Shown piece after piece: positions 1-6,268 of a DNA stretch of 32,011 nt. The notes below the pieces were generated by a model. The model was not told the DNA's origin and did no database searches. It worked only from the letters and a program-made list of their open reading frames with translations. Every line of letters begins with the position of its first letter. Positions within the stretch are counted from its first letter, which is position 1. The translations under genes were made by a program, and so were the position numbers. This DNA comes from an uncultured Chlorobiaceae bacterium (GTDB lineage: Bacteria; Bacteroidota; Chlorobiia; Chlorobiales; Chlorobiaceae). The stretch is taken from positions 1 through 32,011 of the forward strand of contig CAJAIK010000038.1 in the NCBI GenBank assembly GCA_903939765.1. Direction: 5' to 3'.

Positions 1-765
1 ATTCCACGGACAGGTTACAGCTTCCATATTGACGGAGAAAGGATCTTCCCCGACTGGCTGTGGATAATCATAGGAAAAATAGTTGATCAGCTCCTCAATG
101 CGAACGGCATCTTTCGGCGGCTCTGTTCCTTCCGTGAGGTATCTGCGGATGTTGGCATAGGAGGCTGTATCGACATCTATGGAAAAGGTGGAAAGTGGCT
201 CTCTGGTCGTCTCCTTGAAACCGTTTTCGATGATGCGTCCGTACTCTTCCGTATTGAAATTAACCGGTACCCCGGGATACGGCATGATTTGATTATAGGA
301 CTGCTGATAGGACGCCGGAGATGGAGGCGGAGGAGCTGCCATCATCATCCGCATTTGTGATTTGCCTGGTGCGCTCATCGGCATCATCATCTTGTCGGCC
401 TTGGTGCTTTCTCTTGCCTCTGGTTCCGGCGGCAGCATCGGAGGCGCCAGGGGAAGAGGTTGCATGACAACATTGAGCGACAAGGCTTTCCCGGCTTTGA
501 TAGTGATTCCCTGCCGAGTTTCTGAGGCAAAGCCTGCCAGGTCGAACCGGACTGAATACTGGCCTTCAGGGAGAGCTGTAAAGCTGAATGTGCCGTCGTT
601 CGCTGTCTTTGTATAAGCAGATGTCTCCACAATGGTGACCGTCACTCCCGGAAGAGCGACACCGTTACTACTCTTGACTGTACCCGTCAATATTCCTGCG
701 GCGACTGCCGCCAGAAAAACAAACAGTGCAAGAATGCCAAAACCAGGAAAAAGTTTATTTCTCAT
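1..765 (-). CDS. von Willebrand factor type A domain protein (YfbK-like), N-terminal part, cut by window edge
   Basis: The visible 255 residues are the N-terminal part of a secreted or membrane-anchored protein; the reading frame is open to base 1, so the vWA domain proper lies outside the window. Residues 1-22 form a hydrophobic signal or anchor segment. Residues about 23-85 look like a carboxypeptidase-regulatory (beta-sandwich) domain, with the typical GTVKSSNGVALPGVTVTI start. A linker rich in Met and Pro follows (about 90-130). Residues about 170-240 match the N-terminal domain that precedes vWA in YfbK-type proteins (LSTFSIDVDTASYANIRRYL, then PKDAVRIEELINYF). The ATG at 765 has a good GGAGG ribosome site just upstream. 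Function in this family is poorly defined; a role in envelope assembly or metal-dependent adhesion is inference. The only upstream neighbour in the same direction is paaK, with a hairpin between them. Confidence 0.85.
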   Translation of the reverse strand, partial: MRNKLFPGFGILALFVFLAAVAAGILTGTVKSSNGVALPGVTVTIVETSAYTKTANDGTFSFTALPEGQYSVRFDLAGFASETRQGITIKAGKALSLNVVMQPLPLAPPMLPPEPEARESTKADKMMMPMSAPGKSQMRMMMAAPPPPSPASYQQSYNQIMPYPGVPVNFNTEEYGRIIENGFKETTREPLSTFSIDVDTASYANIRRYLTEGTEPPKDAVRIEELINYFSYDYPQPVGEDPFSVNMEAVTCPWN

Positions 766-847
766 CAGTCTGCCTCCATCCCCTGAGTTATTGTGATAAA
801 AATATCAATTCGATTACAAAACAGAGTACAACGTACGGGTTGACAGG

Positions 848-878
848 ACAGCCCGGCTTGTCAGGTTTACCGGGCTGT
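848..878 (-). terminator. Inverted repeat downstream of paaK, possible terminator
   Basis: A perfect 9-bp stem (ACAGCCCGG and CCGGGCTGT) encloses a 13-base loop in the 179-bp gap between paaK and the vWA gene. It has no T-run on the leftward strand, so it is not a classical intrinsic terminator; it could be a factor-dependent terminator or a protein site. It is flanked and interrupted by three TTGACAGG/TTGTCAGG copies (840, 858, 878). Confidence 0.4.
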
Positions 879-944
879 TGACAGGTTAACGTAAAGAGGA
901 ACAACAGCAGAGACCAAAGTGTTCTGATTGGCGAATATGTTTTT

Positions 945-2246
945 CTATTTGAGCTTCCGTTTGTCGATAACCCTTTGTGCCTTGCCCATGCTGCGCTCGA
1001 TGGTGCCGGGTTCAACCAGCCGGATCGTAGCACTGATGCCAAGGATGCTGGCAATATTGGCCTTGATACGCTGGCGGAGTCCTTCAAGTTCCTTTATTTC
1101 GTCGGAGAAGAACTGCTCTTCAATCTCCACCTGGATTTCAAGAATGTCGAGGTTGTTTTCACGATCGACAACAAGCAGGTAGTGCGGTTTTGTTTCGCTC
1201 ATTTCAAGCAGCACCGACTCCACCTGTGAGGGGAAGACGTTGACGCCGCGAATAATGAGCATGTCGTCCGAGCGGCCCACGCATTTTTCCATTCTGACCA
1301 GTGTACGGCCGCATTCACAGGTTTCGCCGTGGAGACGGGTCAGGTCGCGGGTGCGGTACCGGATGAGCGGCATGGCCTCTTTGGTGGCTGGTGTAAAGAC
1401 CAGTTCGCCAAGCTCTCCGTAGGGCAGCACTTCGCCGGTGTCGGGGTTGATGATTTCGGGAATAAAGTGGTCTTCAAAAATATGCATTCCCTTCTGGCAG
1501 TGGCACTCCATGGAGACTCCCGGCCCGATGATTTCGCTGAGGCCGTAAATGTCGTACGCCTTGATGCCGAGCAGTTGCTCAATTTGTGCGCGCATCTCTT
1601 CTGTCCAGGGTTCTGCGCCGAAAATGCCGGCCTTGAGCTTGATGTGTTGGCGGTCAATCTTCTCTTCGGCAAGAGCTTCACCAAGGTAGGCGGCGTAGGA
1701 GGGAGTGCAGGCAAGTACTGTCGAGCCGAAGTCCTCCATGAGCTGAAGCTGTTTTTTGGTATTGCCGCCTGAGATGGGAATCACGGAGGCTCCAACTTTT
1801 TCTGCGCCGTAATGCAGGCCGAGCCCTCCGGTAAAGAGGCCGTAGCCGTAGGCAACCTGCATGATGTCTGACTTGGTTACTCCTGCCATGGTGAGTGAGC
1901 GAGCTACCACTTCGCTCCACATCTGAATGTCGTTATGGGTGTAGCCGACGACGGTGGACTTTCCCGTTGTGCCGCTGGATGCGTGGAGGCGGACAATCTC
2001 CGTTTGCGGTACGGTAAAGAGGCCGAAGGGGTAGTTATCGCGCAAATCCTGCTTTGTGGTGAAGGGCAGTTTTTTCAGGTCGCTGATGGTGGTGATGTCG
2101 CCGGGCTCAATACCCGCCTCCTGAAGCTTTTTGCGGTAGAAGGGGACCGAGTCGTAGACCCGCTGTACCATTGTCTTTACACGCTCACCCTGAAGGTTGA
2201 GGAGCTCTTCGCGCTCCATGCACTCGTACTGCTTGTTCCAGATCAT
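945..2246 (-). CDS. paaK: Phenylacetate/arylacetate-CoA ligase (PaaK family)
   Basis: This 433-residue protein belongs to the adenylate-forming PaaK family, which activates phenylacetate or related arylacetates with ATP and CoA to the acyl-CoA in the cytoplasm. The AMP-binding loop is clear at residues 90-98 (SSGTTGKST), followed later by [10 protein letters not shown] and by the C-terminal hinge region [13 protein letters not shown]. Length is normal for PaaK (about 430-440). The ATG overlaps the iorB stop by four bases (ATGA) and has no recognisable ribosome site, so it is probably translated by coupling with iorB. The iorA-iorB-paaK order points to a joint role: arylpyruvates and arylacetates meet at arylacetyl-CoA. 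Exact substrate (phenylacetate or indoleacetate) cannot be told from sequence. Confidence 0.93.
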   Translation of the reverse strand: MIWNKQYECMEREELLNLQGERVKTMVQRVYDSVPFYRKKLQEAGIEPGDITTISDLKKLPFTTKQDLRDNYPFGLFTVPQTEIVRLHASSGTTGKSTVVGYTHNDIQMWSEVVARSLTMAGVTKSDIMQVAYGYGLFTGGLGLHYGAEKVGASVIPISGGNTKKQLQLMEDFGSTVLACTPSYAAYLGEALAEEKIDRQHIKLKAGIFGAEPWTEEMRAQIEQLLGIKAYDIYGLSEIIGPGVSMECHCQKGMHIFEDHFIPEIINPDTGEVLPYGELGELVFTPATKEAMPLIRYRTRDLTRLHGETCECGRTLVRMEKCVGRSDDMLIIRGVNVFPSQVESVLLEMSETKPHYLLVVDRENNLDILEIQVEIEEQFFSDEIKELEGLRQRIKANIASILGISATIRLVEPGTIERSMGKAQRVIDKRKLK

Positions 2247-2833
2247 GACACGGTTGCTTGATGTTGAAATAATGCTTCTCCTGTTCTGAATGCCCGAATG
2301 TTCATGGCAACAATCTCGGCTCCTTTTGCCCGAAAGAGCTTCTCTATGGCGGTTTCAATCTCTTCGGGTGCAATACCGGTCAAGGAGGCGGCTGCGCCGA
2401 GCATCACCATGTTTGATGTTCTCGGGCTGCCAGCCTTGCGTGCAAGCTCCGCCGCGTTGACCAGTACAGGCAGGTTCGTGCGGTGCAGCTCAAGGAGAAT
2501 TTCCTCCATGGCCGGGTAGTTCTCCATATTGATAAAAGAGTCTGTGGACGTGACGATCCTTCCTGTTGTAGAGAGAAAAGGGAGGTAGCGTAACGCTTCA
2601 AGCGGTTCCACCGAGAGGATAAGGTTGGCGGTACCTTCTGCAATGAGGTCGGAGTAGATTTCACGGTCAGAAATCCGCAGGTGTGACTGTACCGCTCCGC
2701 CCCGCTGGCTCATGCCGTGCACCTCTGCCTGGCGGACAATGAGGCCGCTTTGCAGGGCAGCAAGATCGATCACTGCGGCGATGGTGAGTATTCCCTGTCC
2801 TCCGACTCCGGCAAGAATGATGTTGGTCTGCAT
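2243..2833 (-). CDS. iorB: Indolepyruvate ferredoxin oxidoreductase, beta subunit
   Basis: The 196-residue product is the gamma-domain-type subunit of 2-oxoacid:ferredoxin oxidoreductases. It starts with the typical glycine-rich segment ([12 protein letters not shown]) and has the conserved [12 protein letters not shown] stretch around residues 40-52. I chose the ATG at 2833; a frame open further to 2953 would overlap 113 bases of iorA and adds residues that do not belong to the family. Seven bases separate it from the iorA stop and no ribosome site is visible, which suggests translational coupling. With IorA it would catalyse the CoA-dependent oxidative decarboxylation of arylpyruvates, or the reverse, using ferredoxin. 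Confidence 0.93.
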   Translation of the reverse strand: MQTNIILAGVGGQGILTIAAVIDLAALQSGLIVRQAEVHGMSQRGGAVQSHLRISDREIYSDLIAEGTANLILSVEPLEALRYLPFLSTTGRIVTSTDSFINMENYPAMEEILLELHRTNLPVLVNAAELARKAGSPRTSNMVMLGAAASLTGIAPEEIETAIEKLFRAKGAEIVAMNIRAFRTGEALFQHQATVS

Positions 2834-2840
2834 GGTCAAT

Positions 2841-4451
2841 TTAAGGGTTGGCTGCCGGATTCCGTTTTTTCCGTGCAGCGGTTTCAATACATTCGCGCAC
2901 AGCAATGACAACCGAGACTCCATCCCAGGCAATCTCCTCACTGAGCACTCCAATGTTCTCTGCGAGGTGTGATTTCAGCGGGATGATGGTTCTCAGATGC
3001 GCTTTCTCAACGCCAAGTCCGAGGCATATTGCCTGAAGTTTTGAACCGTTGGCCGAAGAGTTCTGGCCACCGGTCATGGCGGTGGTATCGTTGTCGGCGA
3101 TGATGACGGTCAAGGGTGAGCGGTCATTGATGGCGTCGAGCAGGCCGGTCATGCCGGAGTGCGTGAAGGTTGAGTCGCCAATGACGGCAACCGCAGGCCG
3201 GAGCCCTCCGTCAGCCGCACCTTTGGCCATAGTGATTGATGCGCCCATATCGACGCAGGTGTGAATGGCGTTGTATGGCGCGAGGGCTCCGAGCGTGTAG
3301 CAGCCGATATCGGAAAAGACGTGGTGCTGGTCGTGCAGGCCCATGACGCTGTTGAGTGCTTCGTAGAGGTCGCGGTGGCCGCACCCTTTGCAGAGTTCCG
3401 GCGGGCGGTTGACCATTATGCCGGGTACCGCAATGACCTCTTTTTTTGCAAGACCGAGAGCAAGAGCAACGGTGTCGGCATTGAGCTCACCGGCACGAGG
3501 GAGTGATCCGTCAAGGCGGCCCTTGATACATTTGCCGTTCTGAAGGCCGAAATATCCCCTCAGCAGCTCTTCGTAGACCGGGTAACCCTCTTCAGCGACG
3601 AGAATGGTATCGCAGGAGTTGAAAAGTGCTTTGATCTGCTTTCCGGGCAGGGGATAGTGTCCGATCTTAAGCACGGGAAGGTCGAGGCAGAATGCTTGTC
3701 GCACCTCCATGACCGAGTTGAAGGCAATGCCGAAGGCCAGAACGCCGGTTCGGCCTGTTCCGGGGATGAGGCGGTTCAGTATGGAGTGCTCCGAAAGCTC
3801 TTCGAGCCGCTCCTGCATAGCGATAAGGTTGTTGTACTGGCGGCGGGCATTGTGAGGCATCAGCACAAAGCGTTCAGGTGCGTAGAGGGCGTTGAGGGGG
3901 TTCTGCAAGCGAACGGCTTTGCCCTCCACTCCCGCGCGTGAATGTGCAAGCCGTGTGGTGAGGCGGAGCATTACTGGCAGCAGTACTGATTCTGAAAGAT
4001 CGAAGGCATAGCGTGTGGCATCGTAGAGTTCCTGCTGCGATGCAGGCTCAACTACCGGCACCATGGCAAATTTGCCATAGACCCGGCTGTCCTGCTCGTT
4101 TTGCGATGAGTGCATTGAGGGGTCGTCCGCCACGGCAACAACCAGTCCGCCATTGACACCGGTAATGGCCGAGTTGATGAAAGCATCGGCCGCCACGTTC
4201 AGCCCGACATGCTTCATGCAGACGAGACTTCGTTTTCCGGCGTAAGACATGCCGAGCGCCGCTTCGTAGGCGGTTTTTTCATTGGCCGACCAGGCAGAGC
4301 GGAGCGGTTGTTCACGGCGGCCACTGTTTTTTTGTATGTATTCGGTTATTTCGGTCGAAGGGGTTCCGGGGTAGGCATAGACGCCTGATATTCCTGCGTC
4401 AAGGGCACCGAGCGCGATGGCTTCAGCGCCCAGCAAAAGTTGTTTATTCAT
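2841..4451 (-). CDS. iorA: Indolepyruvate ferredoxin oxidoreductase, alpha subunit, short form without C-terminal ferredoxin domain
   Basis: The 536-residue protein carries the pyrimidine-binding domain (YAYPGTPSTEI near the N-terminus) and the thiamine-diphosphate domain (PPELCKGCGHRDLYEALN, DIGCYTLG, GDSTFTHSGMTGLLDAI, DNDTTAMTGGQ). It ends shortly after IAVRECIE with the tail ARKKRNPAANP. Classical archaeal IorA continues for roughly 80 residues with a two-[4Fe-4S] ferredoxin domain; no CxxCxxCxxxC cluster exists here and the stop is immediate, with iorB following after seven bases. Electrons must therefore leave by another route. The ATG at 4451 is preferred; an upstream in-frame GTG at 4475 would add only eight residues. 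The gene heads the ior-paaK operon and is separated from arsA by a strong terminator, so it probably has its own promoter in 4452-4549. Confidence 0.92.
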   Translation of the reverse strand: MNKQLLLGAEAIALGALDAGISGVYAYPGTPSTEITEYIQKNSGRREQPLRSAWSANEKTAYEAALGMSYAGKRSLVCMKHVGLNVAADAFINSAITGVNGGLVVAVADDPSMHSSQNEQDSRVYGKFAMVPVVEPASQQELYDATRYAFDLSESVLLPVMLRLTTRLAHSRAGVEGKAVRLQNPLNALYAPERFVLMPHNARRQYNNLIAMQERLEELSEHSILNRLIPGTGRTGVLAFGIAFNSVMEVRQAFCLDLPVLKIGHYPLPGKQIKALFNSCDTILVAEEGYPVYEELLRGYFGLQNGKCIKGRLDGSLPRAGELNADTVALALGLAKKEVIAVPGIMVNRPPELCKGCGHRDLYEALNSVMGLHDQHHVFSDIGCYTLGALAPYNAIHTCVDMGASITMAKGAADGGLRPAVAVIGDSTFTHSGMTGLLDAINDRSPLTVIIADNDTTAMTGGQNSSANGSKLQAICLGLGVEKAHLRTIIPLKSHLAENIGVLSEEIAWDGVSVVIAVRECIETAARKKRNPAANP

Positions 4452-4521
4452 GCAAAAGCCTGTTTTCAAAAGCACTTACGGGACTTGTTCCTACAACGGC
4501 ATGACAAACTGGCCAAAAAAG

Positions 4522-4547
4522 TGCCATTCGATATGCCATTCCGGAAT
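4522..4547. promoter_or_regulatory. Direct repeat plus palindrome upstream of iorA, possible operator
   Basis: TGCCATTC occurs at 4522-4529 and again at 4534-4541 (12-base period), and the second copy runs into the perfect palindrome ATTCCGGAAT (4538-4547). The site lies 70-100 bases upstream of the iorA start, just beyond the arsA terminator, where promoter control would be expected. Function is inferred only from position and symmetry. Confidence 0.3.
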
Positions 4548-4549
4548 AT

Positions 4550-4600
4550 AAAAAAGCCCGGCCATCTTGCACGACAGTTTTTGTGTCGGTCAAGACGACC
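4550..4600 (-). terminator. Strong intrinsic terminator of the arsA-family gene
   Basis: Read leftward, a long stem starts eight bases past the arsA-family stop. The outer arm GGTCGTCTTG pairs with CAAGATGGCC (two G-T pairs), then a 2x2 internal loop, an inner CGACA/TGTCG stem and a loop of CAAAAAC. It is followed by GGGCTTTTTTATA. This isolates iorA transcription from the upstream gene. Confidence 0.8.
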
Positions 4601-4608
4601 TGCCCGCA

Positions 4609-5826
4609 TCATGGAGGAGGCTGGTTGGATGAAGGGTGCGACTCTTTTTTCCTGAAGTCGATTTTCAGCCATTGCTCCTCATAGATTGCTTCAGCAACCC
4701 GCATTCCAGCCAGAAAAAGCGGCAGAATGACACTTTTCTGGTAGTTGCCGATTCTCAGTGTCAGCGAGTCTCCAAGTTGCAGGACATTGGTCTCCATCTT
4801 GTTGTCGACGGCGAATGGGAGGCGCAGTTTCATGATATAGTGTCCCTCGCTGATTTTTGTAATGGAGGTGTGCTCCTCCTTATAGAAAATATCAAGGGGG
4901 TTCTTGTCGCCGTAGACCACTTCGCCTACAGTTTTCAGCATTTCAAGCCCGAGTACTTCGCGGCGGAAGAGGGGTACCTGCGTAATCGGGATGGGGGAGA
5001 AAGAGTGTTCAATCTGCTCAATGTATTTATGCTGAATACTTTTCCATTCACTCATGTACTCTCCGTCCATCTCATCGATGAACACCCGGTTGATGACTAC
5101 CTGGTCCACGGTGATGCCGTAAAGGTTGAGGTAGGTAAGCGCCCGCATCGACTCCTTGATCACCATCTTTTCGGGATTCATGACCAGACGTACAGTGGTT
5201 TTTGTTCCGTCCGACAGGAGCTCTATGATGCCCTCCACCGAGGAGAAGAGGTGTTCGATCTGGTCATAAACCTCGGTTTCGGGTACCAGGTCATGGAGAC
5301 GGCTTACCTTTTTTGAAAGGGGACGTATCAGCGGTTTGACCACATACTTTTCAAGGGTTCTTAACATCTTCAGCATCCAGCCGAAGGTTTCCGGCAGGGA
5401 GAGCAGTCGGAGGGTTTCGCCGGTCGGAGCGCAGTCTACAATGAGAAGATCATACTCACCGGATTCGTTGTATCGTTTGATATAGGAGAGGGAGAAGAGC
5501 TCCTCCATGCCGGGCAAAACCCCCATCTCTTCGACGTAGATCCCCTTGATGCCCTGTACTTCCATGAGATGTGCAAAGTGCGTACGGACTATCTCCCAGT
5601 TCAGTGTCAGGTCACCATAGACGCTCACCTCCTGCCCGTAGAGGTTCTCGGCAATCTTGACCGGAGAGGGACCAAGTTCAAGGTCGAAAGAATCCCCGAG
5701 GCTGTGCGCGGGGTCGGTTGAGATGACAAGGGTTTTAAAGCCCATTGATGCAGCTTTTACTGCAGTGGCTGCGGCTATCGAGGTTTTACCTACACCTCCC
5801 TTTCCTGTAAAGACGATTGTTCTCAT
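4609..5826 (-). CDS. ArsA/Get3-family ATPase with C-terminal HSP20-like domain
   Basis: The 405-residue protein has the deviant Walker A of the ArsA/Get3/MinD group at residues 8-15 (GKGGVGKT), switch I at 36-43 (STDPAHSL) and switch II at 131-138 (DCAPTGET). Residues about 325-395 resemble the HSP20-like domain found at the end of bacterial ArsA homologues. It is about two thirds of the two-domain arsenite-pump ArsA. The whole protein has one cysteine, C132 inside switch II, so neither the arsenite-binding triad of ArsA nor the zinc CxxC of Get3 is possible, and there is no arsenic gene nearby. The ATG at 5826 has a GGAG site about eight bases upstream. Family membership is secure; the cellular role is not known, and membrane-protein targeting or chaperone-like function is only a guess. 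Confidence 0.9.
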   Translation of the reverse strand: MRTIVFTGKGGVGKTSIAAATAVKAASMGFKTLVISTDPAHSLGDSFDLELGPSPVKIAENLYGQEVSVYGDLTLNWEIVRTHFAHLMEVQGIKGIYVEEMGVLPGMEELFSLSYIKRYNESGEYDLLIVDCAPTGETLRLLSLPETFGWMLKMLRTLEKYVVKPLIRPLSKKVSRLHDLVPETEVYDQIEHLFSSVEGIIELLSDGTKTTVRLVMNPEKMVIKESMRALTYLNLYGITVDQVVINRVFIDEMDGEYMSEWKSIQHKYIEQIEHSFSPIPITQVPLFRREVLGLEMLKTVGEVVYGDKNPLDIFYKEEHTSITKISEGHYIMKLRLPFAVDNKMETNVLQLGDSLTLRIGNYQKSVILPLFLAGMRVAEAIYEEQWLKIDFRKKESHPSSNQPPP

Positions 5827-5960
5827 TTATGGCTCCAGTCCAGAAATATTGTTGCTTCCGCCGGTTTCGATAGTACTTGTAACTGTTCTGAAGTGTTGAT
5901 AATTCCGTATTTATGTTCTTCGAGCATATCAAAAGCGACAGAAGAGAGGTTGGCGTTGAT

Positions 5961-5989
5961 TTGTATGGTCGCAACTTTAATATTATAAT
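5961..5989 (+). promoter_or_regulatory. Sigma70-like promoter upstream of the sensor kinase
   Basis: TTGTAT (5961-5966), a 17-base spacer and TATAAT (5984-5989) give the best promoter match in the window. It lies about 280 bases upstream of the kinase start, so it would either produce a long leader or serve a small RNA. The predicted function rests on the motif alone. Confidence 0.4.
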
Positions 5990-6091
5990 CGTTGTTCAAT
6001 GTGCTTTTTTGCCTGGCATTATAAGAGTATTTTGCTTTCGCATCAGAGTTCGACGGAAAAGCAGTTGTCCATAACTCATATTGCCCTCATC

Positions 6092-6123
6092 TGTATTTCA
6101 TAGAAATCCTTGTATGAAATACA
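6092..6123. promoter_or_regulatory. Perfect 11-bp inverted repeat, likely transcription factor site
   Basis: TGTATTTCATA (6092-6102) and TATGAAATACA (6113-6123) are perfect inverted copies with a 10-base spacer, so half-site centres are 21 bases or two helical turns apart. A related half site with a two-base insertion starts at 6134. The repeat sits about 60 bases upstream of a TATAAT at 6184-6189, suitable for an activator or repressor of the kinase. Confidence 0.5.
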
Positions 6124-6183
6124 CAACAAAACATGTATTCTTCATAGGAAATAGCCTTTACTATAGAGCACCTTGCCTGTTTG

Positions 6184-6189
6184 TATAAT
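6184..6189 (+). promoter_or_regulatory. TATAAT -10 element proximal to the sensor kinase
   Basis: A perfect TATAAT lies about 80 bases before the kinase ATG and would give a leader of about 70 bases. No good -35 box stands 16-18 bases upstream, which is what an activator-dependent promoter can look like, and the inverted repeat at 6092-6123 is placed accordingly. Confidence 0.35.
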
Positions 6190-6268
6190 GCTCCGGGGGC
6201 GAGCTCAGATTTGGTCACCGGAAATTTTACTTAACTCTTTTCTTGTCAACATCATAACCGAGTGAATT

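Larger units (their letters stand above)
5827..6268. promoter_or_regulatory. 442-bp divergent control region between arsA-family gene and sensor kinase
   Basis: No gene-like reading frame is convincing here. The AT-rich stretch separates two divergent genes and holds two rightward -10 elements (5984-5989 and 6184-6189) and a perfect 11-bp inverted repeat (6092-6123), described separately. I see no tRNA, riboswitch fold or repeat array in it. Its length is unusual for this compact window, so a small RNA or long leader is possible. Confidence 0.5.

Noticed and set aside
2834-2953. Upstream extension of iorB
   Set aside because: The extra 40 residues overlap iorA and do not resemble the family; the family start is at 2833.
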